DNA of 64,000 nt, taken from the NCBI GenBank assembly GCA_035079385.1, contig JAVHKY010000054.1, positions 10,207,501 through 10,271,500 of the forward strand. Reading direction: 5' to 3'. Below, piece by piece: positions 35,262 to 44,708 of this stretch (the stretch's first letter is position 1; every line of letters begins with the position of its first letter). The notes under the pieces were generated by a model. The model searched no databases, was not told the origin of the DNA, and worked only from the letters and a program-made list of their open reading frames with translations. The translations under genes and the position numbers were made by a program. Source of the DNA: Aspidiotus rigidus (taxonomy: Eukaryota > Arthropoda > Insecta > Hemiptera > Diaspididae).

Positions 35262-36889
35262 CGCCAAGGAAAATGCGGATTTCAATTTTCCAAATCACGT
35301 CAAAGAAGTTAGACGTGTTATAAACACTTGTGAATTTATTATTAAGACCCCTAAGCTTAAAAGAATGCTTCTTGAGCCCAATCCAGTGCCGCCCCTCTTG
35401 TACGGGCTACCTAAGGTTCATAAGAGGGACACCCCGATGCGGCCGGTCGTTTCTTTTGTGTCTTCCCCCCCGTACTTCTTGGCGAAATTTTTGGACCGTT
35501 GGTTCAAATCTATGGAATTTGAGTCATCCTACTCTGTGAAGAATTCGGTCTCTTTGGCTAATAAGCTTAAGGATGACATTCTTCCGCCTGATTCAACCGT
35601 ATGCTCCTTTGACGTTGTCGGCTTAATTTCCGAGTATCCCTAGAGCTACTGCCATGCAACATATGGGAGACCTTTTGATCCAATCTAATATCTGTCACGA
35701 AGAGTTGACAGAATTTTTTAATTTACTCAATATTTGTTGGTCTCCCAACTTTCGCAAATTTGAAGGCAAATTTTTCGGATTTCCTGAGGAGGTAGGTATC
35801 CCTATTGGCTCTCCTCTGGGTTCCCTCATTTCGGAGGTTTTCATGTCTAAATTTGAGCTTGATCTCTTTTCCTCTGGTCAGGCGTTTTTGGGTCATATAT
35901 ATTATTGGCACAGGTACGTCGACGATGTGTTGTGTTTGTGGACCGGTCAACGGGATCTCCTTTTGGAGTTTCTCAGGTATCTTAACAGTTTATACCCATC
36001 CATCAAATTCACGTTGGAAGTAGGCGGTTCATCTATAAATTTTTTGGACCTTACTATCTCTTATAGAGAAGGTGCCCACGAATTCGCCATATATAGAAAA
36101 GATACCTCGACCGATATTACTGTCCACGGCAGATCTTTCTGCCCGATTGCTCACAAATATGCCGGTTTTAATAGTTATATCCACCGGTTGACGAGTATTC
36201 CTTTAGGTCAGCTCGCTTTTCAACAGGAGCTCTTGACTATAAAGCACTTGGCCAGAGTGAACGAGATCAGCTTGGATATTGACATGATGGTCCATAGGAA
36301 ATTGACTCGGAAATGCCTTGATTCCACTACATCCCTCCCCCGTAATCCAGCGTCAGATAGTAGGAAACGTTGGATTAGGCTTCCGTTTTTGGGGCAATTT
36401 TCTTCCCAATTAGGTCGTGTCCTCCGCCCATTTGGGTTCCGGCCAGTGTTTTACAATCTGAACACTGTAAAAAGCTTGTTCGTTAAGTTAAAGGACCCCA
36501 TCCCACTGGTCGAAAGAAGCGGGGTTTACAAAATTGAGTGTAATGATTGTAATGGAATCTATATAGGCGAGACTGGACGTCAGCTCAAAATCAGAATAGA
36601 TGAGCATAGGAAGGCGTGGGAAAAGAAGAAATTGGGTGATTCGGCATTTGCGGACCATCTTATTACCACTGGCCATGGCTTCATAGAGGGATCCGAGTCC
36701 CTCCTCCATAGAGAGTCCTCGGCTTTCAAACGTACTGCGCTAGAACACATCGAAATTATTCGCCATCTGAATAACGATAACCTAAATGTGCTTAACAGGT
36801 ACATACCTGATGAGGGTTTGATTGAATTAGTTTACGAGTATGATTCACATTGTGATGACTCGCTAGTTCAGTCATGTCCTCCTCGGTAG
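35262..36889 (+). pseudogene. PLE-B2 reverse transcriptase / GIY-YIG endonuclease
   Basis: The first open part (to about 35643) has FIIKTPKLKRMLLEPNPVPP, YGLPKVHKRDTPMRP and CSFDVVGL. A frameshift near 35625 destroys the FPNIP motif. The second part (35654-36889, 411 codons) has GIPIGSPLGSLISEVF, YWHRYVDDVLCLW with the catalytic Asp pair, and INFLDLTISYREGAHEFAIYR. The linker KRWIRLPFLGQFSSQLGR leads to a complete GIY-YIG nuclease, GVYKIECNDC, IYIGETGRQLKIRIDEH and ALEHIEIIRH, and the frame stops at 36887. The N-terminal third of the protein is missing. Apart from the frameshift, RT and nuclease key residues are intact. Confidence 0.85.
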
Positions 36890-37049
36890 TTCTTGTTGCC
36901 GGCCGGAGTTGGTTCAGTTGCTTTCACGTCCCCGTTGACAATGGTTTTTTAATCGAAAGCGCTCCGGTGTTTTTTCATTTCTGTGGCTCTATTCAAATTA
37001 CTCCGTACGTTTTAATCGTTGAGTATGTCGTCGTTAGATTTGATGACTT

Positions 37050-37995
37050 CATCACAGCTCATTTGTAACGTTGGATCGAGCGAGGATTCAAAATTGGACT
37101 TTGAAAGGGAGATATTTCATTTTCCAAAAAAGACACGAAATTTATTGTACCGTAGCGCAAAAAATGAAGATCATGTTTCATGTCTGTCTCATCTCTTTAG
37201 CCTTATAGGGATGAACAGGAAGTAGACGCAAATATTGTAAGTAGAGGAGTGTGTAGAGCAGAGACACGGAGCTCATTACTATCAATTTTTACTTTTGTTT
37301 TACGGCAAGTAACGATTATTATTGATAAAGGAACCTAGTAAATGTCTAGTCTTCTTGCTCTTGGGGCTCAGGTGTTCCGCTCGCTCGTCCCCATTTTTTG
37401 CTACATGTCTAGTATGCTATATATTCGACTAAATTTTTTCCGTGAACCTGGTATGAGTCTTGTTAGGCTGAGTGGCTCCCATTCTTAGCATAGTTCAAGG
37501 ACTTTCTTTGTTGTTTTATAAACCTCCAACTCTTTCCTTAGCATAGCATTCTTGTGAACTTGTCCGCTCTCATTAATTTTGCGTCAATCTCTCTAAACGC
37601 TTCATCGAATTAACTTCAATATCTAGTGTTCTAAAAGTCCAAGCCGATCGACTTTGAATTCATTTTAAATGGATATCTATATCTTCGATTCAAATTTGAA
37701 TAAGTTTTGAATGAACATACTCGAAGTTTGACATCGAGTCAATTTCGACTCATTCTTGCGTCGATCATCATTCGATGCACAATCAGCCCCCCTTTTTCTA
37801 AGCTTCCTATTTATTTGGTGGCTTCCTTATTTGCAGAAAGATGTAGGTAGTCAGTATCACAATTGTGCTCGACTTATGTGGCAATGGTTGGATGGCGACT
37901 TTCAAAACTGAAGTATGATCAATTACTAAGATCGAATTTTAACTCATTTTCAATTTCAATTCTGCTAAATCTTTCTTTGATGATTGAGCAATCAA
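37050..37995. other. Unrecognised DNA
   Basis: No gene or transposon was recognised. 37600-37780 and 38150-38400 are dense in TCGA, TTCGAC and related words, which suggests a degraded simple repeat. Confidence 0.45.
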
Positions 37996-38138
37996 CATTG
38001 AAGGGTACAGGGGAAGAAGGGGTGATGTCCAAACGAAACGAGATGGAGAAACGGTTTCTTCTGAGAGGTGCAAACGATCCAATTGTCCAGCTCGTTTCGT
38101 TTGGACATCACCCATTCTTCCCCTGTACCCTTCAATTG
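37996..38138. mobile_element. Hairpin miniature element, ~143 bp
   Basis: Inverted arms of about 45 bp: AATTGAAGGGTACAGGGGAA type on the left (37996) and its complement ending at 38138. The arms continue with GATGTCCAAACGAAACGA. The ~45-bp loop has no coding capacity. No target duplication could be read with confidence. Confidence 0.75.
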
Positions 38139-38639
38139 ACGTCGATTTTTAGTCGATATTTAAATTCTACATCAGAAGTCGACTCAATGAATTTCGACAT
38201 CAACAACGAATGAATAGAACAAAATTAGCGGTCGGTTTCCGATCATTTTTGATCGATTAGCAATCGAGATTAGACAACATTTATTCCGAAAAACCCACGT
38301 CAGTTGTGAGTTTATTCTTGGCTCAAATGATGAGTCGATTAGGTTCAATTTGAGGTCGAATCGACACAGGCTCAGAGTCGACGTGGTTCATCGGATTATA
38401 TGTGTGTATGAGTCATGGCTGCACGATTCTGAGGCTTGCCCGTATCATTTATTACTTTCAACTCTAACTAAATTTCTGAAACGTACTATCCCCATCGCAT
38501 CGCTGCTTTATCTTCTCAAGAAGCCTTACTTCACTTTCTCAAATCTCATCTTCATTACCTCTCCAAACTCAATTCACTTGTCCACATCAAATCATCCATC
38601 TCTCTTTCTGTCAAGCTCAATCTTATAAATATACCTCAA

Positions 38640-39543
38640 CCAGATATCGACACCCCCTACCAAAAACTATAATTACTGAGATTATATTATTCCAGTGGTT
38701 CCTGAAAGAAACTAAGACAATTTATACTTATAATAAATATTAATTCGATCCAGAACTCGACTGCTGTCGATCGCTGTGGAAACTCAGCCTCTAGATTCAC
38801 TGCTGAACTGAACACTATTGGCTCGTGTCTCGTAAGACTTACCGCAGCATCTCCATCAAACTCAACCACTTCTCACCATCAATATTCGCAAGACTGATAA
38901 ACAACCCCATCACCTCACGCATTCTTGTCATTGTCACATCGGCCATGCTCAACATGGAAAAATTCAGGGATGTCCAGCTAAAGCCAGCCAAACGTAAGCC
39001 AAAAACTTAAGCCAATGTTGTGACCGTTTTTGCGGAAGCTAAAAGTCAGCTAATGAAATGCGCCCTGTTTGGTTGTCAGCCCAAAGTCAGCCAATCATCA
39101 GCCCAAAGTCAAACAATCATCAAAAAATTGGATATCGGCTTTGGAACGATATAAACCGGCTCCGAAACGGTATAAAGCGACTCCGGAACGATAAATGAAT
39201 AAGCTATTAGCCAATGGTAAGTCAGCCAATGAAATCAAGAACCATTGGCTTTCAGCTTGAGCCAATGCGAGGAAAGAGCTGAAAGCCATAAGCTAAGTTT
39301 AAGTCAATGATGATTGGCTGGACATCCCTGGAAAAATTGCATGATCACGTAGCCCAGGAAACTCCACTTTCTAACCATCGCATTTTCAACAGAGTATTAC
39401 AGCCGAAAATTTCAGCGTTATCTTTCGGCCTAATTAATTGGTTCTCGACTGATGAATATTATACAGAAATGATCGTCCAAAAGAATCGATCAGGAGAATT
39501 GGGGCTTTGTTATGGGTCTGAAAGATACCTATTCCCCATTTGA
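38640..39543 (+). other. Possible decayed coding region split by a hAT-type element
   Basis: With the 366-bp element at 38965-39330 removed at its duplication, one frame is continuous from about 38870 to 39541. It runs from LINNPITSRILVIVTSAMLN into HDHVAQETPLSNHRIF and ends SERYLFPI. I do not recognise the protein. A continuous frame across the repaired site is mildly suggestive, but the segment is short and composition is not strongly coding-like. Confidence 0.25.
38965..39330. mobile_element. hAT-type miniature element with 8-bp duplication (family 1, short)
   Basis: The ends are CAGGGATGTCCAGC at 38965 and its near-complement GCTGGACATCCCTG ending at 39330. A perfect 8-bp duplication, GAAAAATT, flanks it (38957-38964 and 39331-39338). 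The interior is rich in AAAGTCAGCCAAT and ATTGGCT words of opposite orientation, so the single strand can fold extensively. It has no coding capacity and needs a hAT transposase supplied elsewhere. Confidence 0.9.
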
Positions 39544-41677
39544 TTTTAATCTTGAGTGGATGACTGCGGGCTTCAGTGCTAAACAGTTTTTAGTCTTCAT
39601 AGAAATTGGTTTTAATAAAGTAACGTATAGTTGATTAATATTTTTGGAATTTGAAATGAGAAATTAATTTTTTCATCCGATATTACTGCGGTTCTTGTTT
39701 GGTTTTCAGCTGATAAAAGTGTAAGTAAAGCTGGCTTCCGCTTCTCTTTTATCGGCCAAAATTTGGCTGAATTCAGCTTTCAGCTGGCTTTAATACGCTG
39801 AGGTCGCGTACTGATGATGATGAACCTTACTTGATCCTAGCATCTTGGCATCAAGACCCAGCTACAAATTTAGAACAATCAAAAGTAAATCTATTTGCTG
39901 GTCCTCATGAAAACAGAAACTTTTCATTGTCTCAGGATTAACTACGCCCCTCCCTCTCCTTCTGGTCTCCATGCCCTTGGTCATGTAACTGCTACCATGC
40001 AGATCATCTAACAATCCCAACATTTGCCCTACAAAACCAATGTACTCTTGAATTTATTCAATTTTCAAGGTTATGGTCATACATATTGAAGGGAGAAGCG
40101 GTTTTTATAGCATTTGTATTGTTGGATTACTTGATTGAGTATTCTCTCGTAGACGATGTGCTCTTCTTCATTGCACCCTCATCCATATCCTACCAAAAAA
40201 ATAACAACTAACTCTCTTGACTGGCAGCGCATTTTACCTTTTCTTCCTTTTACTTTATTTAGGGTCGGCTCGCGTTGCTGAATGCTGAGGCCGACACCAT
40301 TTAAATCATGTTTTTTCTAACTATGTTTTACGCGTGATGGTATGATAGTCTACCTTGTGGGTAGAGATCGTCATGCTACACTCCCCTGTTTGTATAGATT
40401 GATTTTTTGTGACGTCACTGCACTGATAACTGTAGACAAAAGTACCCGAAAAGCAGTCCATCAGCTTTGAGCAGCATCACAATTAGCATAGGAATAACAG
40501 AAACATTTTAATCATTCATTCATACTCAAAAAAAAAATAAAAAAAATGAACTTAGAAATAAAGAATGCATTTTTACTCATAGGGAAGCTTAAAGATTGTA
40601 AATGTCAACTTTTTATTCTCAACTTATTCTTCTTTATGATCAAAACCTTTCCGGTAGTAATCTTGAGTTGAATCGAGTTCTATTGAAGCCGGTCAAGCGA
40701 CCTGACAACATTTTGGAGGAAGATATTTCTTGTATTTGTACGATAGACCTTATTTTATAGATTGTTGTTATGTCGCTTGACCGGCTTTTACAGAACTCCG
40801 TTCAGTTGATTATGCTGTTTGCTGAGATGTGCATGTTATTGATATATATGACGTCACAAGAAAATCCTATTCATATTCCAAATTTGACGTCAGTAGAATT
40901 TTGGATAAGCTGAAATATTGTCGTTTTACTTATTGAGCCATTGAATCGTTATTTGCAATGTGTTTGTTCTGATTCTTTAGTCTTTACTTTGAGGTATTGG
41001 ATAGGCATCCTTCTACTCATTTATTGGATTCCTCCATCACCTCTGGGTAGTCTTAGATTGAAGTGTGCAGTCTTTGGTGTCAGATAGAATGAAAGAGATG
41101 GTCGATGAATTCTTGTGTTGGAATACAAGTATTATGAAAGAATAGGAGTAGCGAATGTCGGAGCAACGTGAATGAATGTGGACTAGTATCTGAACATAAC
41201 ATGGTGCAAATATTTATTTTTGAGAATCCTAGGAAGACGTAAGAGTGTGATAGGTGAATAATTCTTGACTAATTCAGGCCGGACAGCGCTAGCATCGCGC
41301 TGCATTTCTACCAAACTTAAAAAGATTGAAAACAGCAACTAAACTATGGCAGTATATGGGAGAAAAATGGAAAAATTGAAATAGTGCTTGAATGAAGCAG
41401 GTTTGGCTTTCTGACATCCCGTAAAAGATGTTCACGAACACAAACTCTACAAATTAGATGAGATATCAAAACTCCGCTTTGTTCAAGAGTTATTCCAAAT
41501 TTTTCATTTTTCTTCCATACAACCATAGTTTGGCTCCTGTTTTCAGATACAGCAATAATACTTTCACTGGTGAGCAAATCACGCGCGCTGTTAGCAATAC
41601 TGCACAAATTTTGCTGCAAACGTTTGGTGTAGCTCTTGAACATTGACTGTGCTATACCTTAGACCATTAAGAGAAGT
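39544..41677. other. Unrecognised DNA with one small hairpin
   Basis: No gene is supported. 39700-39800 has GGCTTT/AAAGCC-rich sequence like the nearby hAT-type elements but no clear ends. A hairpin lies at 40663-40807. Single TGACGTCA sites occur near 40850. Confidence 0.45.
40663..40807. repeat. Small inverted repeat (hairpin), ~145 bp
   Basis: Left arm GAAGCCGGTCAAGCGAC near 40684 pairs with GTCGCTTGACCGGCTT near 40772. Pairing extends outward through GAGTTCT and AGAACTC to about 40663 and 40807. It probably is a short non-autonomous transposon; no target duplication was read. Confidence 0.65.
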
Positions 41678-41796
41678 TGTAGCAACGTTGCATCTCTTCT
41701 CATAGACTAACTGCAATATGCAGCCTACATAGTGTAGTGGGAACATCGTTTTTGTATCAAGATCCCGTCGACGGTTGAGTTACCTTGTCCTCTACA
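41678..41796 (+). repeat. TRIM 5' LTR
   Basis: 119 bp, starting TGTAGCAACGTTGC and ending GTCCTCTACA. It differs from the 3' LTR at only about five positions, so the insertion is fairly recent. U3, R and U5 borders cannot be set from sequence alone. Confidence 0.85.
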
Positions 41797-42231
41797 AGTG
41801 GCGACCGTGACAGGACCTCTCTGTGGATGAGTCCAGTACCCAAATATCCGAACTGTGAACATCAGCAGAGCGATAGGCTCACTTGGTACTAGTAGTGAGG
41901 GTACTGTCACTATGCCAGCCAACTAGGCTGGAGTGGAGCATCACAATTACCTTATTAACTCGTTTTCTTATCGTACAATTGACTCGTTTTGTTATCTGTT
42001 TACACGCAACCGTTCCAATCCTTAACTTGTATTATCTGGTTAACATTTAGATCCAGTGATATTTCCTGAACATTTGCATTATCTGGTTAACATTTTGATC
42101 CAGTATTCTGCATCAATTCTGTTTTGTATCCATTGCATTATCATTATCCTTAATTTGTATCATCTGGCTAACGCTTTGATCCAGTGATACCTCGCATCAC
42201 TATGGCTCCGCTTCCCAGAGAGGGACATTCT

Positions 42232-42350
42232 TGTAGCAACGTTGCATCTCTTCTCATAGAGTAACTGCGATATGCAGCCTACATAGTGTAGTAGGAAAAT
42301 CGTTTTTGTATCAAGCTCCCGTCGACGGTTGAGTTACCTTGTCCTCTACA
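42232..42350 (+). repeat. TRIM 3' LTR
   Basis: This is the direct-repeat partner of 41678-41796, preceded by a purine-rich tract and followed by the AAGT target duplication. Confidence 0.85.
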
Positions 42351-42589
42351 AAGTAGATGGCAAGCGCTTCATAGAAGCCCGTGTTACAGAGTCTGACCAA
42401 CACCAAATACCCGCGCGCTCACGGAGAAATTCCCCTTATAATCAGCTGTTCCCATGTATTAGGTATAGGATGAGGGTCACAGCATTTTGTAAACATTGGT
42501 GGTCTATCTCTCATAATGGTCCGATTGCTATATACTTATCAGACAATTTCTCGCATTATTGTTATTATTGAAAAGTAAATACTCGCATT

Positions 42590-42740
42590 GTTGAAAAAGT
42601 CAACGGTTTGTTGGATACTACCACAAGATTGCGCTGCGTGTTGTAACAGAGAGGGAACGATGTTCTTTCTCTTTCACTCTGCTGGTCAACACGCAGCTCA
42701 CCCTTGTGGTAGTATTCAACAAACTGTCTACTTTTTCAAC
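42590..42740. mobile_element. Hairpin miniature element, 151 bp
   Basis: The ends are GTTGAAAAAGTCAACGGTTT at 42590 and its near-complement ending CTTTTTCAAC at 42740. The inverted match continues over about 60 bp through TACTACCACAAG and GCTGCGTGTTG. It has no coding capacity, and a target duplication is not clear. Confidence 0.75.
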
Positions 42741-42800
42741 GATACAAATTTTTGTCTGGTACGTGTGCAGTCAATGCTCTTGAATAAAGACTCATAGAAG

Positions 42801-43569
42801 CAAAGTATTGCAGCTGAATGATTTGGCTTAAGCTTTCGGCTTAAACTCATAACCTTGAAAAAATAGCTTTGGCGTTCAGCTTTTGGCTTTTCAGAAAATA
42901 GAGCTAGCTTTTGGCTTTTTTTTTGGCTAGCTTTCAGCCTGCACAATGTAGGTATTGCATTGTAGCAAACCAGATTTGCGCAGTGGAGAAAGGGGTGACG
43001 TGTAACGTGTGTATTTTGACTATAATTATTCATTACACCTTATCGCATATCTGTGGACGTTTTTTTTGGTCGTTTTATACACGCTGGCGCAGTCCACATA
43101 ATCTATAGTCAAAGGCGAGACTCCTATTCTTTTTCAAAGAATGAAGATTTCATGATATGTGACCTATGCAATGAGAAAAAGATAAGGATGCTCATTGCCC
43201 ACTGACAGGAACACTATTTCTCTCTGATAAGATGTCCAATCAGAGAGAAATGGTGCTCCTGCGTCAGTGGGCAATATGAGCATCCTTTTCTCATCGCAGG
43301 TCACATATTATGATGACTGGCTGTTTGTTGGTTAGGTGAATGTGATGGTTGGATATTGAAGAGATGAGTTGAAACCTTTTTCTTTTCTCGGGAAAATACG
43401 CATTTTCTACAGAAAAATATATTTTCTTGAAAAGCTTTTAAAAAGCTGAAAAATATAGCTTTTGGCTGGCTTTCTGATACTGTAGGAAAAATCTAGCTAG
43501 CTTTCAGCTTCTAGTTTCTTGATAAAATACGGCTTTTGGCTTTAGCTTTCAGCTAGCTGCAATACACTG
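42801..43569. mobile_element. hAT-type miniature element with 8-bp duplication (family 2)
   Basis: The ends are CAAAGTATTGCAGCT at 42801 and, inverted, AGCTGCAATACACTG ending at 43569 (two mismatches). A perfect 8-bp duplication, CATAGAAG, flanks it (42793-42800 and 43570-43577). The subterminal regions are filled with TTTGGCT and AGCTTTCAGCTAGC words in opposite orientation. The element contains a nested hairpin element at 43150-43315. No transposase is encoded. Confidence 0.85.
43150..43315. mobile_element. Hairpin element nested in a hAT-type element
   Basis: Near-perfect inverted arms of about 75 bp: TCATGATATGTGACCT at 43150 pairs with AGGTCACATATTATGA ending near 43314. The inner stem pairs ATTTCTCTCTGAT with ATCAGAGAGAAAT around a 9-base loop. 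A shorter relative lies at 25811-25910. It has no coding capacity. Confidence 0.8.
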
Positions 43570-43609
43570 CATAGAAGTATAATAAAGATGGGGTCAGGTC
43601 GTCTTTGGG

Positions 43610-44161
43610 CAGGGATGGAAAGCTTAAGCCATTGATGGCTTAAGTTAAGTTTTAAGTCAATGTTTTGCCGTTTTTTGTTAAGCCAATATCAGCCAATCGT
43701 TTTTTTCGTCATTAGCTTAAAGCCAAATATCAGCTGAAAGCCAATTTCATTGGCTTAAAATAAAAGCGCTTAAGCTTGCGCACAACAAGAAAAAAAGTTG
43801 AAAGCGGGAAGCCGTGAAGCAGCCGGCAATCGGTAGCTGGCCATCTTATTTTAATAAACTAATGTCGAACGCTTCACTTTCAAATCATAAATCATCATGA
43901 TGAACCCATATCAAATTTCAAAATGATAAAAAAAGGTGGTAAAGTTTTTCATTGGTTGGAGTTGAGCCAATCTATTGGTCTAATTAAGCCGATACATTGG
44001 CTCAAATTGGACCAATGGATTGGCTCAACTTCAGCCAAAAGTCAAACGTCAGAAGCTCATCCGTGGCGCAAAATGATCGCTTATATTTTAAGCCGTTATC
44101 CGCAATCAGCTTAAAGCTAAAAGCCAGTTTTAAGCCAATGACGATTAGCTTTTCATCCCTG
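43610..44161. mobile_element. hAT-type miniature element with 8-bp duplication (family 1, long)
   Basis: The ends are CAGGGATGGAAAGCTTAA at 43610 and its near-complement ending TTTTCATCCCTG at 44161. A perfect 8-bp duplication, TCTTTGGG, flanks it (43602-43609 and 44162-44169). It shares the CAGGGATG end and the dense ATTGGCT/AGCCAAT interior with the element at 38965-39330, so both belong to one family with different internal length. Confidence 0.9.
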
Positions 44162-44696
44162 TCTTTGGGGGAAGAATTTTGGTAAATTACGAGAGTGAGT
44201 ACAAATTGCAAAAAAATCACTGCTTTTGAAGCATCGCTAGTCATCTGTTTCAAGCGATCCAAGTTGTGGATTGTGGAATATGACCTTGCTGTTGGATGGA
44301 GAAGATGATTGACGCTGCTCACGAACCAGTTGTAGGATTTGGTAATGTTGAATGAATGGATTTGTCAATGAATACACTTCTGTTGACCTGTTTGGAATTT
44401 GGGTATTGTTAGAAATTGGTGATGGTGTTGAATGAGGTAGCATATCAAGATTTTTGTACAAAGGACAGACATCCATTAATCGGTAATGTGTTCAGCGGAG
44501 AAGCTTCCATAAGTTGAGAATATAGAAGCGTCAAGATCACGTTTGGTGTGGCGGATGAGCCCACTATAAGATAAGAATTGAAAAAGGATGAAAATATTAA
44601 GTTGTGTGACGTGATCACCGTCTACAAGTTCAAGGAAATATCTAGGATAGTGCTGGAGAACATATGTGTATAAGGCCAGGAAACGGCTGGATTAAC
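44162..44696. other. Unrecognised DNA
   Basis: No gene or repeat is supported between the hAT-type element and PLE-C. Confidence 0.5.
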
Positions 44697-44708
44697 GATC
44701 AGTAGTTG

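Larger units (their letters stand above)
34563..37038 (+). mobile_element. Penelope-like element B2 with long inverted end copy
   Basis: The main copy (35256-37038) is on the plus strand. Its last ~650 bp (36383-37038: linker end, GIY-YIG nuclease and terminal repeat) is present again in inverted orientation at 34600-35255, fused to the 5' side. An 11-bp direct repeat, TTTGATGACTT, flanks the whole (34552-34562 and 37039-37049). A 37-bp extension (34563-34599) lies between the left duplication and the inverted end. This is the head-to-tail inverted arrangement known for Penelope elements. Confidence 0.85.
41678..42350 (+). mobile_element. Terminal-repeat retrotransposon in miniature (TRIM), 673 bp
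   Basis: Two ~119-bp direct repeats (41678-41796 and 42232-42350) begin TGTAGCAACG and end CTCTACA, with the TG...CA ends of LTRs. Two bases after the first LTR lies TGGCGACCGTGACAGG (41799-41814), complementary to the 3' end of an insect tRNA-Arg with CCA: a primer binding site. A purine-rich stretch, AGAGAGGGACATT, precedes the second LTR. A 4-bp duplication, AAGT, flanks the element (41674-41677 and 42351-42354). The 435-bp interior has no gag or pol and contains repeats of ATCTGGTTAACATTTTGATC type. Orientation is plus from the primer site. It must be mobilised by an LTR element of the BEL or gypsy type. Confidence 0.9.

Noticed and set aside
41799..41814. tRNA-Arg gene fragment
   Set aside because: Only the 3' end complement is present, directly after an LTR; it is the primer binding site and not a tRNA gene. 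No complete tRNA gene was recognised in the window.
41725..41922. 65-codon minus-strand frame
   Set aside because: It runs through the 5' LTR and primer site of the miniature LTR element, so coding is unlikely.
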